Shown here in pieces: positions 51,085 through 60,656 of a stretch of 64,000 nt of DNA. The position numbers and the translations under genes were made by a program. The stretch comes from JBOGXA01 sp050694175 (GTDB taxonomy: Bacteria; Actinomycetota; CADDZG01; WHSQ01). The DNA is taken from NCBI GenBank assembly GCA_050694175.1, contig JBOGXA010000014.1, positions 32,120 to 96,119 of the forward strand. The letters run 5' to 3'. The notes beneath the pieces were generated by a model that saw nothing but the letters and a program-made list of their open reading frames with translations, did no database searches and was not told the DNA's origin. Position 1 is the first letter of the stretch, and the number at the start of each line of letters is the position of its first letter.

Positions 51085-52553
51085 TGCCGTTCCGTTACCC
51101 GATCTCGCTCGAGCTCACCGGCAGGCCGTGTGTCGTGGTCGGCGGTGGGGAGCTGGCCGAACACAAGGTGCACTCGCTGCTGGAGGCGGGCGCCGGCGTG
51201 ACCGTGGTCGCTCCCGACGCAACCCCGGGCCTGGAGAGGCTTGCAAGCGATGGTGCCGTTTCGCTCGTCAGGCGCGAATACCAACGTGGGGACCTGACGG
51301 GTGCGTTCCTGGCCATCGCGGCAACCGACGACGGAGCAACGAATGCCGAGATCTACGACGAGGCCGAGCAGCGTCATGTTCTGCTCAACTCGGTCGACGA
51401 CATCGCCCACTGTCATTTCGCCGTGCCCTCGATCGTGCGCCGAGGTGACTTCCTTCTCGCGCTCTCCACCGGAGGAAAAGCACCCGCTCTCGCCAAGCGG
51501 CTCCGCGCCGAGCTGACCGAACGCTACGGACCGGAATTCGAAACGCTCGTGAACCTGCTCGGCGAGGTGCGCGAAGAGACGCTGCCCAAGCGTGAAGTCG
51601 ATTTCGCCACGTGGGCGCACCGGTGGCAGCTCGCCCTCGACCACGACCTCCTGGGACTGGTGCGCGCCGGCCGGCTGGATGAAGCGCGCGCCGTCGTGCG
51701 CGAGGCGCTCACCCGCGGGCAGGCGTCGCCGCCTCACCTCGAGGCTTCGGCTTCCGGCGCCACCGTCGGGGGGGCGTCGAGCTCGGGCCGCGTGTCCATA
51801 GTCGGTGCCGGCCCCGGAGACCCGGACCTTCTTACCGTCAAGGGGCGCGCCGCTCTGGACGCGGCCGACATCGTCGTCTACGACCGGCTCGTCCATCCGT
51901 CTCTCATCGAGGGCAAAGAGGCGGTCTTCGTTGGGAAGGACGCCGGCCGCCACTACGTCCCCCAGGCCGAGACCAACGCGCTGCTCGTCGCCCTCGCCCG
52001 GGCCGGAAAGAACGTCGTCCGCCTGAAGGGTGGTGATCCCTTCGTCTTCGGCCGCGGCGCCGAGGAAGCCGAAGCGCTTGCCGACGCGGGCATCGAGTTC
52101 GAGGTCGTTCCCGCACCGACCTCGGCGATCGCGGCGCTCGCATACGCGGGTATCCCGGTCACCGACCGGAGATACGCATCGTCGGTGGCGTTCGCGACCG
52201 GGCACTGCGCCGGGATGAAAGCGGTCGACTGGCGCGCTCTCGCCGGAGCTGCCGACACGATTGTGATCCTGATGGGGCTTGGACAGATCGACGAGATCAC
52301 GCGTGAGCTGATTGCCGGGGGACTGGATCCGTCCACGCCGGCCGCGATCGTGGAAAGCGGGACTCTTCCCGCTCAGCGAGTGATCGTCACGGAGCTCGGA
52401 GAACTTCCGGCGCGCGCCGCGGTCGAAGACGTGTCGTCGCCCGCGCTGGTGGTCGTCGGCGAGGTCGTGCGGCTGCGCGCAAAGATCGAATGGTTCGAAC
52501 CTGCGACCGTTCGTTCACGTATCGAACGGGAGCTCGAAAGGGTAATCGGGTAG
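51084..52553 (+). CDS. cysG: Siroheme synthase (CysG-type fusion)
   Basis: 489 residues. The N-terminal ~210 residues are precorrin-2 dehydrogenase/ferrochelatase (RYPISLELTGRPCVVVGGGE, then LLNSVDDIAHCHFAVPSIVR); the C-terminal ~250 are uroporphyrinogen-III C-methyltransferase (VSIVGAGPGDPDLLTVKGRA, VVRLKGGDPFVFGRGAEE, TDRRYASSVAFATGH). It supplies siroheme for the sulfite reductase made from the same mRNA. Confidence 0.96.
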   Translation: MPFRYPISLELTGRPCVVVGGGELAEHKVHSLLEAGAGVTVVAPDATPGLERLASDGAVSLVRREYQRGDLTGAFLAIAATDDGATNAEIYDEAEQRHVLLNSVDDIAHCHFAVPSIVRRGDFLLALSTGGKAPALAKRLRAELTERYGPEFETLVNLLGEVREETLPKREVDFATWAHRWQLALDHDLLGLVRAGRLDEARAVVREALTRGQASPPHLEASASGATVGGASSSGRVSIVGAGPGDPDLLTVKGRAALDAADIVVYDRLVHPSLIEGKEAVFVGKDAGRHYVPQAETNALLVALARAGKNVVRLKGGDPFVFGRGAEEAEALADAGIEFEVVPAPTSAIAALAYAGIPVTDRRYASSVAFATGHCAGMKAVDWRALAGAADTIVILMGLGQIDEITRELIAGGLDPSTPAAIVESGTLPAQRVIVTELGELPARAAVEDVSSPALVVVGEVVRLRAKIEWFEPATVRSRIERELERVIG

Positions 52554-52666
52554 CGGGATCTGAGACGGCATCGGCCGCGCAATCGGAACGAACCGGCTCG
52601 AGAAGAATCCAAGTGCCTCACCCTCCGAGTGGTCGAAGGACGCGACCTCTCCGAGATAGGTACCCC
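52554..52666. other. Intergenic spacer
   Basis: Separates cysG from the converging HNH gene; no clear terminator is seen. Confidence 0.4.
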
Positions 52667-53944
52667 CTAGACCAATACGGGCTCGGGTTGCTGCAAGGGA
52701 AGTGGTCGATCGAACTGCGCATCAAGTTGTAATCGTTTAGGTGGGCCCGGGCCCGGCTCGTAGCGATGGCCGCTCGGCCTGAACCACTGGGCGGTCGATC
52801 CGGTGAGGCGGACATTCCATCCGAACTCGTGCAACCAGCTTGTGGTGGAAGTGGCATACGAGCACGAGGTTGTTCAGGTCGGTCGGACCGCCGTCCTCCC
52901 AGTGCCACATGTGGTGAGCGTGCAGGAATGCCCGCGCCCCGCATCCCGGGAACGTGCAGCCGTGGTCGCGAAAACGCAGTTGACGCATCAGCCACGGCGG
53001 CACGTCGCGGGCCGTGCGGCCGATGCCCACGGCGTTGCCCTCTTGGTCGGTGAGAACGAACTGGAGGCGCGCATCACACGCCAGACGCCGGGCGACCTCG
53101 GGGTGGATCACCGGCCCGCCTTCGATCTCGCCGAAGCGCCTGCCGTCGACAGTCGCGAGCGCGGTGTGGACCACGACGGTGGCGCGGTCCGCGTCGCAGT
53201 CGTCACCCATGGCCTGAGACGCGATCGCGACCAGGGCATCGGCCAAGCGGGTCTCCAACACGTCTTGATCCGACGGCTCGAAGGCGTCGTCCACGCATTG
53301 GTCGCGCACGACCTCGGGGAGGCGATCGGCGACGCGCCTCAGCGCCCTCGTGATGGCGGCTCCCTCGGCGGCGGGGAACTCCCCTTCGAGCCCCAGGCGG
53401 GTGCCGTCGTCGAAGTACCACCAGCGCACGAACCGGGAGCGCTCCGCGTCGCGCACGTCGTCGAGCGCTGCCCGCGCGGCGCGGTCGGCGCGGCGGCGGA
53501 TGGCCGCGCCCGACACCCTCGTGGCCCACGCGATCAAGTTACGCTCTGTTTCGGGGGTCGCAAAGCGGGCCAGCTCGACGACCTTGTCGAGGCACAGGGT
53601 TCCGCTTTCGAGCGCATCAGAGATCAAGGGCAGGCGCTCGAGGGCGTGGGCCGCAGCCACCCACCGTTGAGCCGCCCAGTTCGAGATGCCGAGGCACCGG
53701 ACAGCCACTGGGCGACATCTCTGCAGCCGTCGTGCCGCCATCGTCCGGAGCGGTCGTACTCGACCACACTACGAAGGAGTTCCCGGTGCGAGGCGGAGAT
53801 GCCGGAGTGGAGGAGATCGATTCGGGCGACGACGTCGCGCTCGAGGAAGGGTCGCGTATCCATCACATCAACCACCTTCTTGGGCTGCTGACCTACGAGC
53901 CCCTCCTCGCCGCTCACTATATCGAACATATGTTCGCTGGTCAA
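52667..53944 (-). pseudogene. DUF222/13E12-type HNH protein, two frameshifts
   Basis: N-terminal frame from the ATG at 53944: VVARIDLLHSGISASHRELL, DGCRDVAQWLSG. A base later it continues LGISNWAAQRWVAAAHALER, the DUF222 core, and the HNH domain GCTFPGCGARAFLHAHHMWH WEDGG with FHHKLV. A second shift by one base is followed by HEFGWNVRLTGSTAQWF to a stop at 52667. Such proteins occur in many copies in actinobacterial genomes, often linked to mobile DNA. Both shifts lie in short runs, so decay or sequencing error are possible. Confidence 0.75.
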
Positions 53945-54080
53945 GGAATGGTCAAGAAGGAATTGGGGCGTCGCTGAACCAAAAGACCAGGCCCGCGTGG
54001 ACGAATCTGCGGCAGTGAGTCAGTCCAAGGAGCATGGAGAACGGGGATGATGAGCACACGCGTGGGTCGCCAGAACCAAT

Positions 54081-56198
54081 TCAATCCACGAGCATGCGGC
54101 ACAGATCGGCGCGGCCCCCGGCCACGATCGTGCTGATCTGATCCATCGTCTGGATGTTTCCGCACGCCATCGTCGCCACTCCGGCCTCGTTGCGGATTCG
54201 GTCGCTGTATGAGACGAGCGTGTAGGTGTCGTATGGGGGCCGGGAGGCGGCCGTCGTTTGCCCCGTCAGCACCACGACGAGCGCGCAGCCGGCGGCCTTC
54301 AACGCGCGCGCGACCGGGACGGCGGCGTCGAGATCCGCCCCGCCCCGAACTTCGTCTCGTGCCGAGATCGAGGCCGCAACCGGAACCGGCCCCACCGCTT
54401 CTACCACCGCTCTCAGGACCTCGAGCGGGAACTTAATCCGGTTGGGGAGCGCACCTCCATAGTCGTCGCCCCGTCGGTTGGTGAGCGGGGATATGAAGCT
54501 CGCGAGCAGTCCCCCATGAGCCATGTCAATCTGCAGCATGTCGAATCCGGCGTGCACGGCCCGGCCGGCGGCCGCGACGAACTCGACGCGCACCCTTTCC
54601 ATGTCGCTGCGGTCCATTGCGCGCGCTACCGTGCCCCCGGGGGTGTACGAGTATTCGGAGGCCGCGATCAGCGGGAGAGCGCCAGGCACCTGGACGTCGA
54701 CGCCATCCGAGCGCGCTGCGGTGCCCCCGCGCGGGCCGGCGTGCGAGAGGTGCAGGCACATCTTCGCGGCGGCGCGCGGGCGCGTTTCGAGCAGAGCGGC
54801 CCACCCCGCGGCATGCTCGGGCGAGTAGATACCAGGGCACCCGACCGTCGTCCGCCCTTCGGGTGCGACCGCAACGGGCTGAGTGACCACGAGCCCCGCT
54901 CCGCTCGCCGCGGCACGATCAAGCGCCGCTCGGTGATCCTTGCCGGCGAGACCGTCGGTTGCGCCGTAGACGGGAGGTTGCGCGGCGACCGCGCGATTGA
55001 CGAGGGTGAGATCGCCAAGCCGCACGGGGGTCAGAGCGGGAGGTGGAGGCAGCGACCGGCCGGCCGTCCCTTCCCACGCGACGTGCTCGTCGACAACCGC
55101 TATGAACTGGGGATCGCGCAGACGTATGTTCGGATAGTCCATCCGGCCGCTGCGGCTGAGCAAGTGAAACGCAAACCGCTCGGGTTCGAAGGAGAGATAG
55201 CGCGCGGTGCTCTCGAAATAAGCCTGGCTTTGCGCCGCGGCCTCTTGAAACCTCTCGACCACGGGCTTTCTTTCGGCCTCGTACTCATCGAGAGCTCGCG
55301 TCACGTCACCCGTTCTACGCCACGCGTCGACGAGCGCTATCGCGTCCTCCATCGCCAGCTTGGTCCCCGATCCGATTGAGAAATGAGCCGTGTGCGCGGC
55401 GTCGCCTACCAAGACGACGTTATCCGTTCCCCACGATCGGTTTTTTAGCGTCGCGAAGCTGAGCCACTGCGAGTTGTTTGACATAAGGGAATAGCCGCGC
55501 AGGTCTTCGGAAAACAGATGCTCGCAATATTCCAGGCTCGCGCTCTCATCTGCTGCGTCGAGGCCCGCGCGCCGCCACGTCTCCTCATCGCACTCGACGA
55601 TGAAGGTGCTCATCGATCCGTCGAACGGATACGCGTGGACCTGGAAGAGACCGTGTTCGGCCTCGCGAAAGATAAACGTGAACGAGTCGAGCGGCAGCTC
55701 GGTGCCGAACCATATGTACCGGGAGTTGCCGAAGGCCATGCGGGGTTTGAAAGAGTCTTCGTGGGCTGCCCGGACGACGCTCTTCACGCCGTCGGCCGCG
55801 ACCACGAGGTCTGCGCTCTCGAGATCCCCCCACTTCTCCACATCGCGCTCGAAGAGCAGTTCCACACGGAGCTCCGCGCAGCGCTCTTGAAGGATGCGCA
55901 ACAATAGCCTCCGCGCAATGCCGGAGAAAATCTGGCCCCCGCAGCGCAGCACCCGGCCCTTGAACCGGATGTCGATCGCGTCCCAGATCACGAACTGCTC
56001 CGTGATATCGAGGTAGGTCTTGTAGTCCGCTTCCCGGAAGGATTCGAGCGTGCGATCCGAGAAGACGACTCCCCATCCATAGGTCGCCCCGGGGGGATTG
56101 CGCTCGAACACCCGGACGTCGTGCGCGGGGTCGGCCTTCTTCATGAGCAGGCTGAAGTACAGCCCAGCGGGTCCTCCTCCCACGACCGCGATCCTCAT
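54081..56198 (-). CDS. FAD monooxygenase/old-yellow-enzyme fusion (anthraniloyl- or salicylyl-CoA hydroxylase-like)
   Basis: 705 residues from the ATG at 56198. Residues 1-~390 are a group A FAD monooxygenase (RIAVVGGGPAGLYFSLLMKK, LVVAADGVKSVVR, VVLVGDAAHTAHFSIGSGTK). Residues ~400-705 are an OYE-like barrel (HLSHAGPRGGT, IDMAHGGLLASFISPLTNRR, NRIKFPLEVLRAVVEAVGP). The two-domain layout matches 2-aminobenzoyl-CoA monooxygenase/reductase and salicylyl-CoA 5-hydroxylase fusions. The barrel ends abruptly at DLCRMLVD, where relatives have a further ~50 residues. It diverges from menB. Confidence 0.85.
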   Translation of the reverse strand: MRIAVVGGGPAGLYFSLLMKKADPAHDVRVFERNPPGATYGWGVVFSDRTLESFREADYKTYLDITEQFVIWDAIDIRFKGRVLRCGGQIFSGIARRLLLRILQERCAELRVELLFERDVEKWGDLESADLVVAADGVKSVVRAAHEDSFKPRMAFGNSRYIWFGTELPLDSFTFIFREAEHGLFQVHAYPFDGSMSTFIVECDEETWRRAGLDAADESASLEYCEHLFSEDLRGYSLMSNNSQWLSFATLKNRSWGTDNVVLVGDAAHTAHFSIGSGTKLAMEDAIALVDAWRRTGDVTRALDEYEAERKPVVERFQEAAAQSQAYFESTARYLSFEPERFAFHLLSRSGRMDYPNIRLRDPQFIAVVDEHVAWEGTAGRSLPPPPALTPVRLGDLTLVNRAVAAQPPVYGATDGLAGKDHRAALDRAAASGAGLVVTQPVAVAPEGRTTVGCPGIYSPEHAAGWAALLETRPRAAAKMCLHLSHAGPRGGTAARSDGVDVQVPGALPLIAASEYSYTPGGTVARAMDRSDMERVRVEFVAAAGRAVHAGFDMLQIDMAHGGLLASFISPLTNRRGDDYGGALPNRIKFPLEVLRAVVEAVGPVPVAASISARDEVRGGADLDAAVPVARALKAAGCALVVVLTGQTTAASRPPYDTYTLVSYSDRIRNEAGVATMACGNIQTMDQISTIVAGGRADLCRMLVD

Positions 56199-56263
56199 GG
56201 TGAGCTGGAGGCTACCCGGCGGTGCGCTCCACCGGACGGGTGGGAGATCGTCTCGGGGCCTGC

Positions 56264-56282
56264 TACGGTAGCGGTAACCGTA
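56264..56282. promoter_or_regulatory. Inverted repeat in the men promoter region
   Basis: TACGGT-AGCGGTA-ACCGTA, 6-bp perfect arms, 28 bases before the menB ATG and between it and the divergent monooxygenase. Possibly an operator or the core of a promoter. Confidence 0.35.
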
Positions 56283-56309
56283 CGAGTTCTTACTCAGGAG
56301 TAAAAGCTC

Positions 56310-57122
56310 ATGGAGTGGCAGCGCTCCGGCGATTTCCGCGACGTCCTCTACGACACCCTCGACGGCATCGCCAAGATCACCATCAACCGCCCCGAGGTGC
56401 GCAACGCGTTCCGGCCCCAGACCCTCTTCGAGCTGGCCGATGCCTTCGAGCGGGCCCGAGACGATCCCTCCATCGGGGTCATCATCCTCACGGGCCAGGG
56501 GACTGAGGCGTTCTGCTCGGGAGGTGACCAGCGGGTACGGGGCGACGACGGCTACAAGGACGACAAGGGCATAGGGCGCCTGAACGTGCTCGACCTCCAG
56601 GTGCAGATCCGCCGCTTGCCCAAGCCGGTAATCGCAATGGTCGCCGGGTATGCGATCGGCGGCGGCCACGTCCTGCACATCGTGTGTGATCTGACGATTG
56701 CAGCCGACAACGCTCGCTTCGGACAGACCGGCCCGATGGTCGGTTCCTTTGACGGGGGCTACGGCGCGGGTCTGCTGGCGCGCATGGTGGGCGAGAAGCG
56801 GGCGCGTGAGATCTGGTACCTGTGCGAGCAGTACAGCGCGGATGAGGCCTACGAGATGGGGCTCGTGAACAAGGTCGTGCCGCTCGACGCGCTCGAGGAG
56901 GAGACGGTCGCGTGGGCCCGGGCGATCCTTGACAAGAGCCCGCTTGCGCTGAGGCTCCTGAAGGCCGCGTTCAACGCCGACGCCGACGGCCTGGCAGGCA
57001 TCCAGCAGCTCGCCGGCGACGCCACCCTCCTCTATTACATGAGCGAGGAGGCGCAGGAGGGCCGCAACGCCTACCTGGAGAAGCGCAAGCCCCGGTTCGA
57101 CAAGTTCCCCCGCCGTCCGTGA
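56310..57122 (+). CDS. menB: 1,4-dihydroxy-2-naphthoyl-CoA synthase
   Basis: 270 residues of the crotonase family, closing the naphthoquinone ring from o-succinylbenzoyl-CoA. MenB-specific stretches: FCSGGDQRVRGDDGYKDDKG, IRRLPKPVIAMVAGYAIGGG (oxyanion hole) and QTGPMVGSFDGGYGAGLLAR. Ribosome-binding site CAGGAG. First gene of the operon menB-menA-menC-menD. Confidence 0.97.
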   Translation: MEWQRSGDFRDVLYDTLDGIAKITINRPEVRNAFRPQTLFELADAFERARDDPSIGVIILTGQGTEAFCSGGDQRVRGDDGYKDDKGIGRLNVLDLQVQIRRLPKPVIAMVAGYAIGGGHVLHIVCDLTIAADNARFGQTGPMVGSFDGGYGAGLLARMVGEKRAREIWYLCEQYSADEAYEMGLVNKVVPLDALEEETVAWARAILDKSPLALRLLKAAFNADADGLAGIQQLAGDATLLYYMSEEAQEGRNAYLEKRKPRFDKFPRRP

Positions 57123-57976
57123 AGGTCTGGGTCGAGGCGGCGCGACCGCGCACGCTCCCGGCCGCCGTCGCACCAGTCATCGTCGGAACGGCGGCAGCCA
57201 AAGAGTTCGTCGCCTGGCGCTTTCTCGCCGTGCTCGCCGTCGGCGTCGCGGTCCAGGTCGGGGTCAACTACGCAAACGACTACTACGACGGCACCCGCGG
57301 CGTGGACACGTCCGAGCGCATCGGCCCGCGCCGGGCTGTGGCGACGGGCCTCGTCGCGCCGCCGCGCATGATGATTGCGGTCGCCGCGGCCTTTGGCGTC
57401 GCCGCAATCGCCGGCGTCGCCCTGGCCGCAGCCGCCGGGTGGGAGCTCATCGCGGTCGGCGCGCTCTGCTTCGTCGCCGCGATCGGCTACAGCGGGGGGC
57501 CCCGACCATACGCGTCGCTGGGTCTGGGCGAGCTTTTCGTTTTCGTCTTCTTCGGGCTCGTTGCGACCATCGGGTCGGCCTACGTCCAGGACGAGGTGGT
57601 TCGGACGGCCGCGGTCATCGCCGCCTTTCCGATGGGACTGTTCGCCACCGCCATCCTGGTGGCCAACAACCTGCGCGACATCTCAAGCGACGAACGATCC
57701 GGAAAACGCACGCTCGCGGTAAGGCTCGGAGTCACGCGCTCCCGCACCTTCTATCGCATCGTTGTGCTCGGCGCCTATCCATTCCTCGCCCTCTTAGCGG
57801 GAACCGTCGACAGCGCGTGGGTCTTCATCCCCTTCATTACCCTTCCGCTCGTGCGCGGCCTCGACCGGCAGATCATGAGCGACGAGCCGCCGGAGCGCGG
57901 GCGCGCCGTGGCCGGAACGGCGCGGCTGGAGCTCGCGTTCGGCGTCCTGCTCGCGGTGGGGCTGTGGATCTCGTAA
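57119..57976 (+). CDS. menA: 1,4-dihydroxy-2-naphthoate polyprenyltransferase
   Basis: 285 residues, UbiA superfamily, seven to nine helices. It attaches the prenyl tail to form demethylmenaquinone. First acidic motif NYANDYYDGTRGVD and second NNLRDISSDERSGKRTLAVR are present. Start is a GTG in a GTGA overlap with menB. Overlaps menC by 13 bases. Confidence 0.95.
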   Translation: MKVWVEAARPRTLPAAVAPVIVGTAAAKEFVAWRFLAVLAVGVAVQVGVNYANDYYDGTRGVDTSERIGPRRAVATGLVAPPRMMIAVAAAFGVAAIAGVALAAAAGWELIAVGALCFVAAIGYSGGPRPYASLGLGELFVFVFFGLVATIGSAYVQDEVVRTAAVIAAFPMGLFATAILVANNLRDISSDERSGKRTLAVRLGVTRSRTFYRIVVLGAYPFLALLAGTVDSAWVFIPFITLPLVRGLDRQIMSDEPPERGRAVAGTARLELAFGVLLAVGLWIS

Positions 57977-58902
57977 CGCGGCCGTTTGCCGTCCCGATGC
58001 GCGTGCCGTTCCGGGAGGTGAGCGAGCGGGCGGGCGTGCTCGTCCGGGGGCCCTCCGGGTGGGGTGAGTTCTCGCCGTTCCCCGAGTACGGGCCCGAGAT
58101 CACCACTCGCTGGTACGGATCGGCCCTCGAGGCCGCAACTGGGGCCTGGCCCGCGCCCCGCCGCGACCGGGTGCCGGTGAACGTCACGGTTCCGGCCGTC
58201 GCCCCGGACGTGGCCCACGACCTCGTCACCGCGTCCGGGTGCACGACGGCGAAGGTCAAGGTCGGAACCCGCGACGATGTCGCCCGCGTCGAGGCCGTGC
58301 GCGACGCGCTCGGCCCCCGCGGACGGTTGCGCGTCGACGCGAACGCGGCGTGGGACGTCGACGAGGCCGAGCAAGCGATTCGCTCCCTGGCCCGCTTCGA
58401 CCTCGAGTACGTGGAGCAGCCGGTCGCCGAGCTGGCCGATATGGCGCGGCTTCGACGGCGAATCGACGTTCCGCTCGCGGCGGACGAATCCGTGCGAACG
58501 GCCGCCGACCCGATCCGAATTGCGGACATCGAGGCCGCCGACATCGTTGTGTTGAAGGTGCAACCGCTTGGGGGCGTGGGACGTGCGCTCGCCGTCGCCG
58601 AGGCCGCGGGCCTCCCGGCCGTCGTGTCGTCGGCTCTCGAGACGTCGATCGGCATCGCTGCCGGCATCGCACTTGCCGCCGCCCTCCCCGAGCTGCCGTA
58701 CGCGTGTGGGCTTGCAACAGTGACGCTGCTCGGGGGCGACGTCGTCGCCGATCCCCTCCTCCCATCGAACGGATTCATCGAGGTGCGCCGGCCCGAGGTC
58801 GACGAGGACGCGCTGGGCGCCCACGAACCGCACTCCGCCCGTGCCCGCGACCTGACGGAAAGATTCGAAAAGGCGCGCGCTCTCTTCGAGGAGCGGGTGT
58901 GA
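57964..58902 (+). CDS. menC: o-Succinylbenzoate synthase
   Basis: 312 residues from a GTG at 57964. Enolase superfamily dehydratase: base Lys in TAKVKVG, metal ligands in RVDANAAWD, YVEQP and LAADESVR, then VLKVQPLGGVGRAL. The start is a choice: the GTG at 57964 overlaps menA by 13 bases; later GTG/ATG codons would cut the capping domain. Confidence 0.92.
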   Translation: MDLVTRPFAVPMRVPFREVSERAGVLVRGPSGWGEFSPFPEYGPEITTRWYGSALEAATGAWPAPRRDRVPVNVTVPAVAPDVAHDLVTASGCTTAKVKVGTRDDVARVEAVRDALGPRGRLRVDANAAWDVDEAEQAIRSLARFDLEYVEQPVAELADMARLRRRIDVPLAADESVRTAADPIRIADIEAADIVVLKVQPLGGVGRALAVAEAAGLPAVVSSALETSIGIAAGIALAAALPELPYACGLATVTLLGGDVVADPLLPSNGFIEVRRPEVDEDALGAHEPHSARARDLTERFEKARALFEERV

Positions 58903-60656
58903 CCGCGCCCGTTGAGTCACAGGCCCTCGCGCTGGTGCTCGTCGACGAACTGGCGCGGTGCGGCGTGAGGCACGCATGCCTGGCCCCTGGGTCGCGCTCG
59001 GCGCCGCTTGCAATAGCGATGGCCGGCGACAAGCGCATCGCCGTCCATGTGGTCGTCGACGAGCGCTCGGCATCGTTTCTGGCGCTCGGCATCGCGAAGT
59101 CCTCGGGGTCGGCGGCCGCAGTGCTGTCGACATCGGGGACCGCCGCGGCCAACTTCCATCCCGCGGTCGTCGAAGCTCACCACGCACGCACACCTCTGAT
59201 CGTGCTCACCGCGGACAGACCCCCCGAGCTGCAAGCCACGGGGGCCAACCAGACGATCGACCAGACGAGGCTCTACGGCGACTCGGTTCGCTTCTTCGCG
59301 GAGGTGGGAGCGGCCGGATCGCTTGCCGAATCGGTCCCCTACTGGCGAAGCGTCGCGGCGCGGGCGCACGCGCTCGCGAGCGGTCCCCGGGCAGGTCCCG
59401 TCCACGTCAACGTCCCGTTCCGAGAACCGCTCGTTCCGGAGCCGGGCACGCCGGCGCGAAGCGCGCGCGCATCCGGGCTCGACGGTCGCCCGGAGGGGGA
59501 ACCGTGGCATCGGATCACGACCGGTCGTCGAGTCGTGGCCGGCGACGTCGCCGACCACGTGTCGCGGCTCCTCGAGGCGTCAACGCGCCCGCTACTCGTC
59601 GCGGGAAGCGGCCACTACGCGACCGATGGGCTGCTCGAGCTTGCGGAGCACGGCGACATCCCCATTCTCGCCGAGGCCGCGTCGGGGCTCCGGCGCGGGC
59701 CCACGGCGATCTCGACGTACGACGCCCTGCTGCGCATCGAACAATGGGCGGACGCACACCAGCCCGACCTGGTGCTGCGAGTCGGGAAAACGGCCACGTC
59801 CAAATCGCTTGCGCGTCTACTCGCAGGTGGGGTCGAGCAGATATTGATCGATCCCGACCTCGCCTTCGAGGACCCCGAGCGCGCCGCGACGACGGTCGTC
59901 GCCGCCCACCCAGAGGAGATCGCAGCCGCTCTTAACCCATCCGGACTGAAGCGCGCGCAGTCAGGATGGCTGGAAGAGTGGCTGCAGGCGGAGGGCCTCG
60001 CGCGCGATGCCGTCGACTCCGTGTTGGACGCGGCCGACGAACCCACCGAACCACGCACCGCCCGCGATCTCGCGTCCATGCTTCCGGACGGCGCGACGCT
60101 TGTGGTTGCATCGAGCATGCCGGTGCGCGATCTCGACTGGTTCATGGCGCCACGCGCAGGCGTGCGGGTGCTCGCCAACCGGGGTGCAAGCGGCATCGAC
60201 GGGTTCGTATCGACGGCGCTCGGCGTGGCGATTGCCGGGCCGGCACCAACCGTTGCATTGACCGGCGACCTCTCTATGCTGCACGACTCAAACGGCTTCA
60301 CTCTGGCCGGCGCGGGTCACGTCGATGTCGTGTTCGTGGTCGTCAACAACGACGGTGGAGGGATCTTTTCGTTCCTGCCCCAGGCCGAGTGGCCCCAGGA
60401 GTTCGAAACGCTGTTCGGGACTCCACACGGACTCGACTTCGAGGTGTACGCGGAGCTCTATCGCATCGGCTACACGCGGCTGCAGCGTGCCGATGACCTC
60501 GAGGGTGTGGTGGTGAGCGCCACGGCGGCGGGCGGTCCCCACCTCATCGAAATCCGCACCGACAGGCGCGCCAACGTCGACGTGCATCGCAACGTGTGGG
60601 CCGCGGTGGAACACGGGATCAGTCAGAGTCCTCCAGCGCGGACTGCACGGCCCTGA
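58899..60656 (+). CDS. menD: SEPHCHC synthase (2-succinyl-5-enolpyruvyl-6-hydroxy-3-cyclohexene-1-carboxylate synthase)
   Basis: 585 residues, ThDP-dependent. GTG start at 58899 (GTGA overlap with menC). Signatures: HACLAPGSRSAPLAIAMA, VDERSASFLALGIAKSSG (catalytic Glu), LIVLTADRPPELQATGANQT, and ThDP/Mg site LTGDLSMLHDSNGF ending in NNDGGGIFSFLPQ. Joins isochorismate and 2-oxoglutarate. Its last 38 bases overlap the end of menF on the opposite strand. Confidence 0.96.
   Translation: MTAPVESQALALVLVDELARCGVRHACLAPGSRSAPLAIAMAGDKRIAVHVVVDERSASFLALGIAKSSGSAAAVLSTSGTAAANFHPAVVEAHHARTPLIVLTADRPPELQATGANQTIDQTRLYGDSVRFFAEVGAAGSLAESVPYWRSVAARAHALASGPRAGPVHVNVPFREPLVPEPGTPARSARASGLDGRPEGEPWHRITTGRRVVAGDVADHVSRLLEASTRPLLVAGSGHYATDGLLELAEHGDIPILAEAASGLRRGPTAISTYDALLRIEQWADAHQPDLVLRVGKTATSKSLARLLAGGVEQILIDPDLAFEDPERAATTVVAAHPEEIAAALNPSGLKRAQSGWLEEWLQAEGLARDAVDSVLDAADEPTEPRTARDLASMLPDGATLVVASSMPVRDLDWFMAPRAGVRVLANRGASGIDGFVSTALGVAIAGPAPTVALTGDLSMLHDSNGFTLAGAGHVDVVFVVVNNDGGGIFSFLPQAEWPQEFETLFGTPHGLDFEVYAELYRIGYTRLQRADDLEGVVVSATAAGGPHLIEIRTDRRANVDVHRNVWAAVEHGISQSPPARTARP

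Noticed and set aside
56199..57173. N-terminal extension of the monooxygenase frame to a 1030-residue protein
   Set aside because: The extra ~325 residues lie antisense to menB and have no family features; the conserved FAD-binding start is at 56198.
57775..59193. 472-residue minus-strand reading frame over menA, menC and menD
   Set aside because: Antisense to three intact menaquinone genes; composition typical of GC-rich shadows.
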